Below are positions 52,562 to 61,886 of a stretch of 64,000 nt of DNA, one piece after another. Source of the stretch: Furfurilactobacillus milii (GTDB lineage: Bacteria; Bacillota; Bacilli; Lactobacillales; Lactobacillaceae); contig NZ_WEZT01000003.1 of the NCBI RefSeq assembly GCF_009863985.1, positions 1-64,000 of the forward strand. Reading direction: 5' to 3'. The position numbers and the translations under genes are program-made. Position 1 is the first letter of the stretch, and each line of letters opens with the position of its first letter. Under the pieces are notes generated by a model that saw nothing but the letters and a program-made list of their open reading frames with translations, was not told where the DNA came from and ran no database searches.

Positions 52562-52940
52562 TTTTAAACGTGCACCTGACTTCTGAATCCTGTGCATAAG
52601 CCACAAGTCAAAGCATTCGGCAAACCACCGAATCATTCGCCTTGTTTCTTATTGCTCGGATTCACCCGAAGTAAGGCATCACTCTTCTTAAACGTGCACC
52701 TGTCGCTCAAGGCCCTGTGCACAACCCAAAGCTGTCACCCCACAAGCAAAGTGCGCTTGCACGCTGCCACCTTTACGTTGTTGCTCGGACCTTCCCGAGC
52801 TGCGGCATCACTCTTCCTAAACGTGCACCTGTCGCCCAGAAGCCTGCGCATAACCTGAAAGCCGCCTCATTCGGAAACTCACCGAATGCTTCGTCTTCCA
52901 CGTTATTGCTCAGCTTCTCCCAGGGCTTCGGCATCACTCT
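52552..52940 (-). repeat. Three tandem ~126-bp structured units (putative regulatory RNA) between mtnN and iscS
   Basis: Units at 52552-52674, 52675-52803 and 52804-52929, plus an 11-bp start of a fourth abutting the mtnN stop codon. On the minus strand each has a 5' stem strand, GAGCAA(T/C)AA, a variable hairpin, the 3' stem strand, then CAGGTGCACGTTTA and AGAGTGATGCC. The stem changes in compensation: TGAATCC/GGATTCA, AAGGTCC/GGGCCTT, AGAAGC/GCTTCT. A pseudoknot TGCAC/GTGCA is kept (as TGCGC/GTGCA with G-U in unit 3). The pattern suggests a tandem riboswitch-like element. Confidence 0.6.
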
Positions 52941-53636
52941 TTATTTTGCTTCCCGCTCAAAAAAGTTTAGTAACATGTTGGCGGAACGTTTGCCGGCCTC
53001 GATGATAAATTCATCGAAAGAAACACCTGCATCACCGTTACCCGTGTCACTCATGGCACGGATGACCAAGTATGGCACATCGAATTGATGCGCCACTTGT
53101 CCCACAGCAGCACCTTCCATTTCACAACTTACCGCTTCAGGAAAATGTGTTTTGATGTCTTTAATGGTTTCATCACTCGCAACAAACGAATCACCTGTGA
53201 CGATTAAACCACGTTTAACAGCTAAACCGGTAGCATCAGCTGCCTTAATGATTTCATCGGCCCATTTATCCGAGGCTTTAAATCGAGCTGGTTGTTGTGG
53301 CAGCTGACCATATACATAATCAAACGCCGTTGCATCAACGTCCCAGTACGCTGTTTCATCAGCGATAACAACGTCACCAACCGTCAATCCAGTACCGATA
53401 CCACCAGCAGAACCACTATTAATGACAACGTCTACGTCAAAGTTCGTGATGAGCAATGCCGTTGTTAGACCGGCTTCAACCTTACCAATGCCTGAACGAA
53501 CCAACACGACCTCACTACCGTTAATTTGACCGCTGAAAAAATCCACCTTGCCAACCGTGGTCGTTGTTTCACTGCTCAATTGTGCCTTTAATTCCTTGAT
53601 TTCTTCATCCATGGCACACAAAATTCCAAATTTCAT
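52941..53636 (-). CDS. mtnN: 5'-methylthioadenosine/S-adenosylhomocysteine nucleosidase
   Basis: It hydrolyses SAH and methylthioadenosine to adenine and a thioribose sugar, part of methyl recycling and AI-2 formation. 231 residues: GILCAMDEEIKEL at residue 3, SGIGKVEAGLTTALL near residue 52, GSAGGIG near residue 75, and the catalytic VSCEMEGAAVGQVAH and MSDTGNGDA segments near residues 169 and 196. The ribosome site GGGAG lies 7 bases upstream. Operon with nudix and a small membrane protein gene. Confidence 0.95.
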   Translation of the reverse strand: MKFGILCAMDEEIKELKAQLSSETTTTVGKVDFFSGQINGSEVVLVRSGIGKVEAGLTTALLITNFDVDVVINSGSAGGIGTGLTVGDVVIADETAYWDVDATAFDYVYGQLPQQPARFKASDKWADEIIKAADATGLAVKRGLIVTGDSFVASDETIKDIKTHFPEAVSCEMEGAAVGQVAHQFDVPYLVIRAMSDTGNGDAGVSFDEFIIEAGKRSANMLLNFFEREAK

Positions 53637-53731
53637 TCATTTTCTCCCTGTCGTTGATGTTTGGGCAACATGCCCATTACCTTCGCATTGCCGCCCAGCT
53701 TCTGAATCCGCGGTTGGGCATCAATCCGTCT

Positions 53732-54079
53732 TTAACCCACAAACCGCAAAATGAGATAGACAAGCACGATTAATATAACCAAAACAATGATGGCAATATT
53801 CAAACGATGCGCCAACCGTTTTTGTTTTTGCTCAGGAGTTAATGGCCCCGTTGCTTGCATTCGACTCGTTGGTTCATCACTAGGCTGGTTAGGTTCACCA
53901 TCAAATGATGCGTTAGCCTCTGGTTCCGACGTAGATGATCGTCGTTGACGATGCAAACGACTCCGAGTTGGTTCATCTTCGCCTTCACTGTCTGGCTGAC
54001 TCTCATAATCAGTCTGCTGAGCACTTTGTTGACGGTACTGCTCGCGCGTCAAATGATCCTTATTCTGATCGTCGTTCAT
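53732..54079 (-). CDS. Small tail-anchored membrane protein of unknown function
   Basis: 115 residues: about 85 hydrophilic, mostly disordered residues rich in E, D, Q, S and R, then RLAHRLNIAIIVLVILIVLVYLILRFVG, split here only for description as a basic stretch and a single C-terminal membrane helix (~residues 90-114). The topology suggests a tail-anchored protein with the tail in the cytoplasm. It sits between nudF and mtnN, as in other lactobacilli. Function unknown. Confidence 0.72.
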   Translation of the reverse strand: MNDDQNKDHLTREQYRQQSAQQTDYESQPDSEGEDEPTRSRLHRQRRSSTSEPEANASFDGEPNQPSDEPTSRMQATGPLTPEQKQKRLAHRLNIAIIVLVILIVLVYLILRFVG

Positions 54080-54125
54080 ATCTTCATCCCTCGCAAAAAT
54101 ATCTGCTACTTGTCTTTTGGGTACG

Positions 54126-54692
54126 CTAATCTTTTGGTTTAACTAGCCCAGCCTCTAACAATTGCCAGTAGTACACAGCGGTAATCGTCTTCTGATCTTT
54201 TAATTTGCCATCGTCCAACAATTGCTTGGTCTCTGCCAATGTGTATTCATGTAACACAATATTTTCATCAGCGTCCTGCGGCAATTCTGTTGTGACAGGT
54301 TTTAAACCGGTCACTAAATACAGCGTCATGTACTCATCCGTAAAACCAGCCGAAGTATAAAAACCGCAAACTTCATGAATTTCGCTTGCAGCGTAACGGG
54401 TTTCCTCGTTTAGTTCTCTGATTGCGGCAGCCTTCGCGTTGTCACGATCACGGTCGTCCAACTTACCGGCCGGAATTTCCAATGTCGTTTCAGCAACCGG
54501 TGCCCGCCATTGTTCTTCAAAAATGGCCTTACCATCCTCGGTAATGGCCAACATGGCGACCGCATCAGCATGGTGAACAACGTCGCGATGAGCCGTCTGT
54601 CCGTTTGGCAACATCACCGTTTGATTTTCAACATCGATAATTGCACCGTGGTATTTAGGTGCTACTGCTGTGACTTTCTCTTCGAAATTCAT
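54126..54692 (-). CDS. nudF: ADP-ribose pyrophosphatase-type Nudix hydrolase
   Basis: 188 residues with an NudF layout: [22 protein letters not shown] leads into the Nudix box [13 protein letters not shown] near residue 90. Two box positions deviate: the first glutamate is replaced by aspartate (GKLDDRD) and the usual glycine after EET is arginine. It would hydrolyse ADP-ribose or similar. Its start overlaps the cold-shock gene by 4 bp (ATGA-type coupling). Confidence 0.87.
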   Translation of the reverse strand: MNFEEKVTAVAPKYHGAIIDVENQTVMLPNGQTAHRDVVHHADAVAMLAITEDGKAIFEEQWRAPVAETTLEIPAGKLDDRDRDNAKAAAIRELNEETRYAASEIHEVCGFYTSAGFTDEYMTLYLVTGLKPVTTELPQDADENIVLHEYTLAETKQLLDDGKLKDQKTITAVYYWQLLEAGLVKPKD

Positions 54693-54934
54693 CCTTGGTC
54701 TGCCTCCGTCTCTGTCACACGTTTAACTTTCGCTGCCTGAGGTCCGCGAATACCCTCGACAACCACAAATTCGACATGGTCGCCAGGTGTCAATGTTTTA
54801 TAACCTGACTCTTCAATTGCAGAAAAATGCACGAACACATCAGGATTGCCCTTCACAGCGATAAAACCAAACCCTTTTTCCTGGTCAAACGTCTTCACAA
54901 CGCCATGTTCACGACCATCAGTAAATTTTGCCAT
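54689..54934 (-). CDS. Cold-shock domain protein
   Basis: 81 residues forming one CSD with both RNA-binding motifs: KGFGFIAV (RNP1) near residue 20 and DVFVHFSAI (RNP2) near residue 32. Unlike the 66-residue stress CspA it has a charged C-terminal tail ([13 protein letters not shown]) and is the first gene of the nudF-mtnN operon rather than standing alone, so it may be a housekeeping RNA chaperone. Confidence 0.9.
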   Translation of the reverse strand: MAKFTDGREHGVVKTFDQEKGFGFIAVKGNPDVFVHFSAIEESGYKTLTPGDHVEFVVVEGIRGPQAAKVKRVTETEADQG

Positions 54935-55247
54935 TATGTTCTTCTTTCCAGTTAGACTTGATAATAAGTATATGAAAAATTCAGCATTTTTTCCACCTTC
55001 AGCGATATCAGATCACAAACTTAACGTTCAAACGAAAAACTTTGCAATTTTTTAATACATTTTCTTTAAAAGTGACTTAGAACCCTTCAAAACCCTACTA
55101 AAACAACATTATTAGTTAATTAATATTTGTGAAAAGGTTTTACTTATGTTATACACTGCCCTGTATAAAAGCCGACTTAGACCCTTTTTCATTGCAAGTA
55201 CTTGCTTTGTTAAATCATTTATTTGGAAAACCAAGTGACGAAACAAG

Positions 55248-55275
55248 TTGCGTTTTTATCACACACTTGTATAAT
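55248..55275 (+). promoter_or_regulatory. Promoter of the small HTH gene
   Basis: TTGCGT and TATAAT are 16 bp apart, ending 57 bp before the start. The rest of the ~400-bp region between this gene and the cold-shock gene is AT-rich with no recognisable RNA gene; a minus-strand promoter for the cold-shock gene must lie around 54960-55010. Confidence 0.55.
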
Positions 55276-55332
55276 TTTCTTGTTTCTATAGATTCACAAG
55301 CACATCAACCACAATTATAGGAGGTGGCTAAC

Positions 55333-55572
55333 TTGTTGGGAGTTTTATTAAAAGAACAGCGGCTTGGCAAGCACATGACGTTAAGGCAGTTGGCTGCAAC
55401 GTTAAACGAACGCTATGGACTTAATTTATCAGCAGGCATGCTGTCTCGTTACGAGAACGGCACCAATGTTTCGACTGGTAACTTATTTTTCATTGCGGAC
55501 TTTTTTGAAATTGACCTCACCGCATTCGCGAAGTCATTCGTTAAAAACCGCCGCGCTGAAATAGCTGATTAA
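55333..55572 (+). CDS. Small XRE-family HTH protein
   Basis: 79 residues consisting of little more than an HTH_3 domain: LKEQRLGKHMTLRQLAATLN and SAGMLSRYENGTNV (recognition helix and following turn), then a short helix. The TTG start is 8 bases after AGGAGG; an overlapping upstream GTG lies inside that site. No partner gene adjoins it, and a bidirectional terminator follows. Probably a stand-alone regulator. Confidence 0.78.
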   Translation: MLGVLLKEQRLGKHMTLRQLAATLNERYGLNLSAGMLSRYENGTNVSTGNLFFIADFFEIDLTAFAKSFVKNRRAEIAD

Positions 55573-55583
55573 GTGTTCTTTAT

Positions 55584-55638
55584 AAAAAAATCGATTTCCT
55601 TGGAGATGATAACACCTTCAGGGAAATCGATTTTTTTG
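55584..55638. terminator. Bidirectional terminator
   Basis: AAAAAAATCGATTTCC pairs with GGAAATCGATTTTTTT (14 bp) with extra pairing in the loop; between converging genes. Confidence 0.9.
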
Positions 55639-55647
55639 TTAACCAGA

Positions 55648-55932
55648 CTACCGTTGTGTAGCCAGCAATACGTCAAAGCCACGTAACTGCCGAATCAATT
55701 CAACATTTAACCGTTGAACGCTACTTGGTACGTCAAATGCGTGGGTCAACGCATAACGACTTAACAAGCCTTGCAAATGCCGTAATCCGGTGCCATAATC
55801 GCCAGAATTTAAGCGCCCTCGCTGCTGTTGCAATAAGTGCGTCAATTCAGGACGATCTGCCACAGCCGGATCATCAAGCGCTGCTTGCATCTTGGCCAAA
55901 ATAACCTGAATGGACTGAATACTCGTCGTCAT
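55648..55932 (-). CDS. Bacteriocin-immunity-like small helical protein
   Basis: 94 residues, all predicted helix, with the pattern of enterocin-A-type immunity proteins: a helix ending LDDPAVADRPELTHLLQQ, a second with LNSGDYGTGLRHLQGLLSRYAL, and a third with VPSSVQRLNVELIRQLRG. These proteins protect cells against pediocin-like bacteriocins. No bacteriocin precursor or exporter is nearby, so it would be an orphan immunity gene. Identification is by pattern only and could be wrong. Confidence 0.45.
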   Translation of the reverse strand: MTTSIQSIQVILAKMQAALDDPAVADRPELTHLLQQQRGRLNSGDYGTGLRHLQGLLSRYALTHAFDVPSSVQRLNVELIRQLRGFDVLLATQR

Positions 55933-56254
55933 GGTTTAAACCCCCTTCGTCACCGTGCTATCGAGCTCTTACCTCAATAACAACCTCAATCACTCTTTTA
56001 CCGAAGCTATTGTAACACCTTAACTGTATTTTGCATGGTCAAACGACTTACACAATGTAAGTTATTAATTGGCAGGGCCGTTTGAATCCGAATCAAAAAA
56101 TTCGTCCCTAAAAAGGATCACTTCAGTCTTTAAACTAAAAAGATTTCATTCCCAACCAAAACGGGAATGAAATCTTTTTTTATTAGGAATCATTTTCAGA
56201 AATAGCTTATCTGATTACCCAATCCTAACCATGCGAAGATCATTTACAAAAAGC
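55933..56254. other. Intergenic region before the ileS 3' end
   Basis: It contains the promoter side of the immunity-like gene and the ileS terminator (AAAAGATTTCATTCCC pairing with GGGAATGAAATCTTTT, 56137-56181). Nothing else recognised. Confidence 0.4.
56136..56182 (-). terminator. Terminator of ileS
   Basis: AAAAGATTTCATTCCC and GGGAATGAAATCTTTT form a perfect 16-bp stem; T run on both strands. Confidence 0.9.
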
Positions 56255-59044
56255 CTACTTCTCTAATCCTTCAGTAACTGATTCAGGATATTCAGCACGA
56301 ACAATCTTTGCACAACGGTCACATAAAGCCGGATAAGCATCGTCAGAACCAACGTCCTGCTTGATCATCCGGCATCGTTGACAAACATCACCGGTGGCAT
56401 GGCTGACCACAACCGCAACATCTTCGTACTTGTCAGCCGTTTCTGGTGCCTCTGACAACGGGTGAACCTGAAGTTGAGACACAATGAGCAGCTGGGCCAC
56501 GTTACTGTGTAAGTGTTCGAGCATCTCAGCATTATGATCACTCACATACAGATCCAGCGCAGCTTCCATTGGACGGCCAATCAGCTTAGCATCACGCGCC
56601 TCTTCAAGTGACTTCAGGACGTCGGAACGTAACGTCATAAAGTCCGCCCAGCGACCGATCAGAGCCTCATTTTGCCATTCAGGTTCTACGTTTGGCATTT
56701 CTGCTAATTGCGCAAATTCTGGTTTTTCATGCAAAAATGGCCAGATTTCTTCAGCCGTATGTGGCAATAGTGGCGTCATCAAGGTCGTCATCCGAACCAA
56801 CACTTGATAAAGCACTGTTTGCATGCTCCGCCGCGTCTTTGAATCTGCTGCATCGATATACAAAATATCCTTGGCAAAATCAAGGTAGAAAGCCGACAAA
56901 TCATTGGTTACAAATGATAAGAGCAGTTTGTATAAATCAATGAAGTCATACTTCTCATAATCTGCGCGCACCTGTTCTACCAAGTCGTTCAACCGACTGA
57001 GCAGGTAACGATCCGCACCAGCCAAATCAGCGTAAGGTACCGTGTTCTTGGCAGGATCGAAGTCAGTTACGTTCGACAACATAAACCGCATTGTATTCCG
57101 TAACTTCCGGTAACTTTCGGAAATTTGCGTGAAGCTTTCCATTGATACCCGCACGTCAGCAGATGAGTCAACAGATGCGACCCACAAACGGAGAATTTCA
57201 GCACCCATCTTTTTAATGATTTCGTCAGGTGCAATCGTATTTCCGATCGACTTGCTCATCTTCTTGCCGTTCTTGTCCAATGTAAACCCTTGGCTCATAA
57301 CAGCTTTATACGGCGCCTTACCAGAAACCGCGACAGACGTAATTAAACTGGAGTTGAACCAGCCACGATACTGGTCTGATCCCTCAAGGTAGAGGTCAGC
57401 AGGATACGTCAATTCAGGACGTGCTGCCAACACAGCTTGGTGACTGGAACCAGAATCAAACCAAACATCCATAATGTCAGTTTCCTTCGTAAACTGGCCA
57501 TTTGGCGAATGTTCAGAGGTAAAGTCATCAGGCAATAATTCTTTGGCATCATGTTCGAACCAGTAGTTGGAACCATGTTTGGCAAAAAGATCAGCAACAT
57601 GATCAATTGTTTCTGGTGTCATGATTGGCGTGCCGTCTTCCGCGTAGAAAATCGGCAGTGGAACACCCCAGGCCCGCTGACGTGAGATAACCCAGTCGCC
57701 ACGATCCTTGATCATGTTATACAGACGACGTTTGCCCCAATCTGGGTAGAATTTCACATCATCTAAAGCATCCAAAATGTCTTGTCTGAAGGCAGAAACA
57801 CTGGCAAACCATTGTGGTGTTGCCCGGAAAATGATTGGCTTCTTCGTCCGCCAGTCGAATGGGTAACTATGCGTATATGGCATGTACTTAAGTAACAGGT
57901 TCTTTTCCTTCAGTTTGTCCAAACTGATTTTGTTAGCATCTTCGTAGAAGACACCCTCAAAGCCAGGTGCATCGGCAGTCATCTTCCCTTGACCATCAAC
58001 TGGTGAAAAGACAGGCAGGCCGTACTTAGTTCCGACATTGAAGTCATCTTCCCCAAAACCAGGTGCTGTGTGGACCAATCCAGTCCCAGCGTCCAGTGTT
58101 ACAAAGTTACCGTTCATGACCGGTAAATCACGATCATAATATGGGTGATGAGCAGTCATCTTCTCAAGTTGGGCACCCTTCAAGGTTTGCAACGTCTTAA
58201 CGTCTTCCCAACCAAGTGTCTCAGAAACCGAACTGAGTAATTGTTCAGCAACGACAAACTTACGTGTTTCACCCTTTGGCTGTACAACGGCGTAATCAAA
58301 TCCAGCATCAACCGTAATCCCCTCTGAAGCTGGAATTGTCCATGGCGTGGTTGTCCATACAACGAAGTAAGTGTTGTCATCTAATAAACCGTGCCCATCC
58401 TTCACTTGTTCAGCAAAGAATGCCGATGGCGATTCAACGTCCTTATAATCAACTTCGGCCTCAGCTAAAGCAGATTCTGAGGACCATGACCAGTAAACTG
58501 GTTTCTGTCCACGGAAAATGTAGCCCTTCTTCACGAACTCAGCGAAGACACGGACTTGGGCGGCTTCATATTCAGGCTGTAAGGTAATGTATGGGTGATC
58601 CCAATCACCAGCTACACCTAAACGTTTGAAACCATTCCGTTGCTTGTCAATTTCTTTAAGCACAAATTTACGACAAAGCTCACGAAATTCGGCGGTCGAC
58701 ATTGACTTACGATCAACACCTTGGTTCGTCAGTGCCTGTTCGGTTGGCAAGCCATGCGTATCCCAACCAGGAACGTACGGTGCGCGATAACCACTCATCG
58801 ACTTGTAGCGAACAATAAAGTCTTTGCTGATTTTATTCATCGCATGGCCGATATGAATGTCACCATTAGCATATGGCGGGCCATCATGGAGTACAAACGT
58901 TGGTTTCCCTTCATTTAATTTTTGACGCTGTTCATACACTTTATTTTCAGCCCAAACGGCTTGACGTTGAGCTTCCGTAACGGGTAAATTGCCCCGCATC
59001 GGAAAACCTGTTTTATTCAGGTTCAAGGTCTCTTTAATGCGCAT
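56255..59044 (-). CDS. ileS: Isoleucyl-tRNA synthetase
   Basis: 929 residues, class I synthetase: HIGH-like motif [18 protein letters not shown] near residue 53, editing domain in the ~200-380 region ([15 protein letters not shown]), KMSKS motif [12 protein letters not shown] near residue 592, and a C-terminal zinc site with CQRCR and CDRC. Bacterial (eubacterial type 1) form. A T-box leader precedes it, so transcription follows tRNA-Ile charging. Confidence 0.97.
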   Translation of the reverse strand: MRIKETLNLNKTGFPMRGNLPVTEAQRQAVWAENKVYEQRQKLNEGKPTFVLHDGPPYANGDIHIGHAMNKISKDFIVRYKSMSGYRAPYVPGWDTHGLPTEQALTNQGVDRKSMSTAEFRELCRKFVLKEIDKQRNGFKRLGVAGDWDHPYITLQPEYEAAQVRVFAEFVKKGYIFRGQKPVYWSWSSESALAEAEVDYKDVESPSAFFAEQVKDGHGLLDDNTYFVVWTTTPWTIPASEGITVDAGFDYAVVQPKGETRKFVVAEQLLSSVSETLGWEDVKTLQTLKGAQLEKMTAHHPYYDRDLPVMNGNFVTLDAGTGLVHTAPGFGEDDFNVGTKYGLPVFSPVDGQGKMTADAPGFEGVFYEDANKISLDKLKEKNLLLKYMPYTHSYPFDWRTKKPIIFRATPQWFASVSAFRQDILDALDDVKFYPDWGKRRLYNMIKDRGDWVISRQRAWGVPLPIFYAEDGTPIMTPETIDHVADLFAKHGSNYWFEHDAKELLPDDFTSEHSPNGQFTKETDIMDVWFDSGSSHQAVLAARPELTYPADLYLEGSDQYRGWFNSSLITSVAVSGKAPYKAVMSQGFTLDKNGKKMSKSIGNTIAPDEIIKKMGAEILRLWVASVDSSADVRVSMESFTQISESYRKLRNTMRFMLSNVTDFDPAKNTVPYADLAGADRYLLSRLNDLVEQVRADYEKYDFIDLYKLLLSFVTNDLSAFYLDFAKDILYIDAADSKTRRSMQTVLYQVLVRMTTLMTPLLPHTAEEIWPFLHEKPEFAQLAEMPNVEPEWQNEALIGRWADFMTLRSDVLKSLEEARDAKLIGRPMEAALDLYVSDHNAEMLEHLHSNVAQLLIVSQLQVHPLSEAPETADKYEDVAVVVSHATGDVCQRCRMIKQDVGSDDAYPALCDRCAKIVRAEYPESVTEGLEK

Positions 59045-59111
59045 TTAATCGTCCTCCTTAGTTAATTTAAAATCATGGTTAACAGCTGGCACCACCAGAA
59101 AGACATCAAAT

Positions 59112-59395
59112 AAAAAAACTCGTCCTGTATCTAATCAGGACGAGTTTATCGTGGTACCACCTAAGTTTGAGTTCAGCTGTAGCCATTGAAAAGTCAATCA
59201 TCGACACAATGCGACGATGGCTTTAACAATTAGCCAAACTCCTTATTTCCGGATAGCGGACGGCGCCGGTTGCTCTTACTACCAGTGACGGCGTTCAGAA
59301 CAGCATTACCTAAAATGATAACTTAAACGACGGTGCCGGCTAAACTCTCACCATAATGTCAGCTCGCTGTTCGGACGCCGATTAAGCATTGTTTT
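59112..59395 (-). promoter_or_regulatory. T-box leader controlling ileS
   Basis: The minus strand carries the T-box AGGTGGTACCACG followed by a terminator (AACTCGTCCTG/CAGGACGAGTT with TTTTTTT, 59112-59148) and about 230 bp of stem I to III upstream. The TGGT bulge fits the ACCA end of tRNA-Ile. Specifier not assigned with certainty. Confidence 0.92.
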
Positions 59396-59413
59396 TAGTG
59401 TTCAAATGAATAA

Positions 59414-60166
59414 TTATTTAGTTGGGTCGTCTGATGCTGACGTAGATTCAGCGTCACGCGTTACTGATTGCGCCTCACTTGCGTTACTGCCAGTACCACT
59501 ATTTTCAGGGAAGATCACAACCGTTTGTGGTTGATCAGCAGTTACTGGTGAATTATCGCTGGTTGGTGCTGGTGATGTTTGACCAACGGTTGCTGGTGAC
59601 GATGCCAAATGTGATGGCCGCGTCTTCGAAATAGCATCCTGCAATTCAGGATAACTTTCTAATCCAGTTGGCTGCAATAACTCATTCCAATTGTCCGAAT
59701 GAACAAGATCCAATTGTGATTGCAACATAGCGGCCAAACGTGATTGGAACGTCTTCGTTTCTTCACGTAAAGCGTTACTTTCGTTGTTCAAACGAGCAGC
59801 GTTATTAGCTGCATCAGAAGTAATCTGACCAGCCTTAGCCTGAGCTTCAGCCACAACGGCCTGAGCCTGTTGTTGAGCCTCACGAGAAACACTGTTAGCT
59901 TGAGTATTAGCTTCCTGCTTAACTTTGTCAGCAGCCTCTTGTGCAACCAAAATCGATTGATTCAATGAATTCTTCATTTCATCGTATTGACTCAAGTTAT
60001 GGTTGGCTTTATCAAGTTGATCCTGCAAGTCTTTATTTTGGTTCAAAACTTGTTGATAACTGGCGATAACTTCATCTAAGAAATCATCGACTTCCTGAGC
60101 GGCGTAACCATTACGCCCCTTGCGTGTAAACTCTTTATTGTGAATATCCATTGGACTTAATGCCAT
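59414..60166 (-). CDS. divIVA: Cell-division protein DivIVA
   Basis: 250 residues. The membrane-curvature-binding N-terminus MALSPMDIHNKEFTRKGRNG is followed by GYAAQEVDDFLDEVI and a long coiled coil (~residues 30-155, rich in Q, A, N), then a disordered S/T/P-rich C-terminal tail of ~80 residues. It marks poles and septa. The start MALSPMD follows GGAGG by 8 bases. Last gene of the division cluster before the ileS leader. Confidence 0.93.
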   Translation of the reverse strand: MALSPMDIHNKEFTRKGRNGYAAQEVDDFLDEVIASYQQVLNQNKDLQDQLDKANHNLSQYDEMKNSLNQSILVAQEAADKVKQEANTQANSVSREAQQQAQAVVAEAQAKAGQITSDAANNAARLNNESNALREETKTFQSRLAAMLQSQLDLVHSDNWNELLQPTGLESYPELQDAISKTRPSHLASSPATVGQTSPAPTSDNSPVTADQPQTVVIFPENSGTGSNASEAQSVTRDAESTSASDDPTK

Positions 60167-60233
60167 AGTGACTTCCTCCATCCGAAACGAAATCCGTAAT
60201 TAACTTACGTTTTCATACACTCCTAAGCATAAA

Positions 60234-61022
60234 TTAACTACGCACGACTGACAAGTCGATTTTTATTTTATCTTTACGAGTTTTACCATTTACGGCATCT
60301 AACCGTACCCGACCAAAGTGACGCACTGAAATCATGTCGCCAGCACCAAGCGCTGCATCGGGATGTTGATTTGTCATCCAATTTAGCCGCACATCACCAT
60401 TTTCGATAATGCTTTTAACACGGTTGCGGGACAAATTGAAGCCCTCAGCGACGACTGCATCGAGTCGCAGCGAAGCAACCAGACCAGACGCCTGCTCCCA
60501 ATCAATCTTGGGTAAAACCACATCGGTCAATGCCCGCTCGCTGAGGTGAACCTTGATCTTACCGATGTGGTCAACTTGAAGCTTAAAAAACGAAGCCATA
60601 TTTTCAGCAACAAACACCTGCCAGATACCATTATCCGAAACAATATCGCCGAAAATCGTTGAATCAATACCCAAATTGGCAAGTGTGCCTAAAATTTGTG
60701 AATGATGCAACTCCGCGAACTTGGTTGGATAAACGATTTCAAATAATTGTAACTCAAAATCGGTCGTCTGTGGCACATAATAATCAGGATAAACGAGCGC
60801 CCGCTGTTGCTCTGCCGATGAGTACCCACCATTAAAGTGAACCCGAACGCCATCCTGACCATTAACCAACGTCTGCAAAATATACATTTGGCGTGGATTG
60901 AGAAAACCGGTTAAATACGGTCGATACTGACTAACTGCAGTCGCAATCCATGTTTCTGCCTCTGTAATGAACGGGGCTTCTTCAGGTCGGAAATGTTGAT
61001 TAATATTCTCCTGAACATCCAT
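60234..61022 (-). CDS. ylmH: YlmH-type S4-domain RNA-binding protein
   Basis: 262 residues: an N-terminal domain with LNPRQMYILQTLV and GVRVHFNGGYSSAEQQRALVYP, and a C-terminal S4 domain (SLRLDAVVAEGFNLSRNRVKSIIENGDVRLNW, described across residues ~185-220). YlmH binds the ribosome and helps rescue stalled translation in Bacillus. It lies 9 bp after yggT in the division cluster. Confidence 0.92.
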   Translation of the reverse strand: MDVQENINQHFRPEEAPFITEAETWIATAVSQYRPYLTGFLNPRQMYILQTLVNGQDGVRVHFNGGYSSAEQQRALVYPDYYVPQTTDFELQLFEIVYPTKFAELHHSQILGTLANLGIDSTIFGDIVSDNGIWQVFVAENMASFFKLQVDHIGKIKVHLSERALTDVVLPKIDWEQASGLVASLRLDAVVAEGFNLSRNRVKSIIENGDVRLNWMTNQHPDAALGAGDMISVRHFGRVRLDAVNGKTRKDKIKIDLSVVRS

Positions 61023-61031
61023 AGTTTACTC

Positions 61032-61301
61032 CTAAAAACTCGTAACCGTCGACAATACGCCAAACAATCCGTATTGTACTAAACCCAGCACGATAATTGC
61101 GACGACCGGTGCAAAACTTAAACCAAAGATTGGGGGAATGAAATCAAAAAGTCGTAGATAAGGTTCACAGATTCTTGCTAAAAACTGCCCAAATGATGTC
61201 GCATAGGCACCGGGAAACCACGATAACAACACGTAAACAATGATTGCAAACGTGTATAACTCAAAACCCCAGTTAAGGATGGTAAATAAAAAACTAATCA
61301 C
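61032..61301 (-). CDS. YggT-family membrane protein
   Basis: 89 residues with two hydrophobic segments (WGFELYTFAIIVYVLLSWF and FAPVVAIIVLGLVQYGLF) and the family motif CEPYLRLFDFIPPIFG between them. Conserved between sepF and ylmH in Firmicutes; function unclear, linked to division or osmotic tolerance. Confidence 0.9.
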   Translation of the reverse strand: MISFLFTILNWGFELYTFAIIVYVLLSWFPGAYATSFGQFLARICEPYLRLFDFIPPIFGLSFAPVVAIIVLGLVQYGLFGVLSTVTSF

Positions 61302-61336
61302 TTACGTTTCTCCATTCGCGACGGTTCCATTGTAGC

Positions 61337-61765
61337 TTACTTAAAAGCCGAAGAATCCTGATCAAATCGAGAACTCAGATCACCAGAAACTTCGAAATTA
61401 TTGGGCGTGCACAGAAAAATCGTATCGCCGACCCGCTTTATTTCTCCACTAATGGCAAACACTGTTCCTGTCAAAAAATCAACGATCCGTTTGCTGGACT
61501 GATCATCTAACTTATCAAAGTTAATGATTACCGCCTGATTTTCTAATAATTGTTGCGCAATTCCCTTCACGTCAGAATAAATCCGGGGTTCAAACAACGC
61601 AATATGATTGGTTGACGCACTTCGGCTACTCATGTCCACAACCTTAGCTGGACGACGACCATTGACAGAAGACGGCGAACTCACCGTCTTATCGGCCGTT
61701 TGCTGTTGCGTCGGTTGATTATCAAGTTCATCAGTACCAAAGAAATTACTAAAGCTAAATGCCAT
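61337..61765 (-). CDS. sepF: Cell-division protein SepF
   Basis: 142 residues: an N-terminal membrane-binding amphipathic helix (MAFSFSNFFG), a disordered linker and the DUF552 core (IALFEPRIYSDVKGIAQQLL; VIINFDKLDDQSSKRIVDFL; GTVFAISG) that forms rings binding FtsZ. The start MAFSF follows AGAGGGG by 6 bases; an upstream extension would disrupt the membrane helix. Between ftsZ and yggT. Confidence 0.94.
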   Translation of the reverse strand: MAFSFSNFFGTDELDNQPTQQQTADKTVSSPSSVNGRRPAKVVDMSSRSASTNHIALFEPRIYSDVKGIAQQLLENQAVIINFDKLDDQSSKRIVDFLTGTVFAISGEIKRVGDTIFLCTPNNFEVSGDLSSRFDQDSSAFK

Positions 61766-61886
61766 GTTCATCCCCTCTAACAATAAAGTCACTCAATGCA
61801 TGAGTGACCTGAAGTTACCATTAAATTAACGATTTTTACAGCAGACCGCAAGTGTTTTGACTTGAACTTTACCTAAATAGCAAGGT

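Noticed and set aside
52675-52803. T-box in the iscS leader, suggested by AGGTGGCAGCG in the middle unit
   Set aside because: The other two units lack any T-box-like sequence at the same place and there is no terminator/antiterminator pair.
52592-53088. Two plus-strand reading frames of 88 and 123 codons over the tandem units
   Set aside because: They are opposite to the operon, run into mtnN in antisense, lack ribosome sites and merely reflect the repeats.
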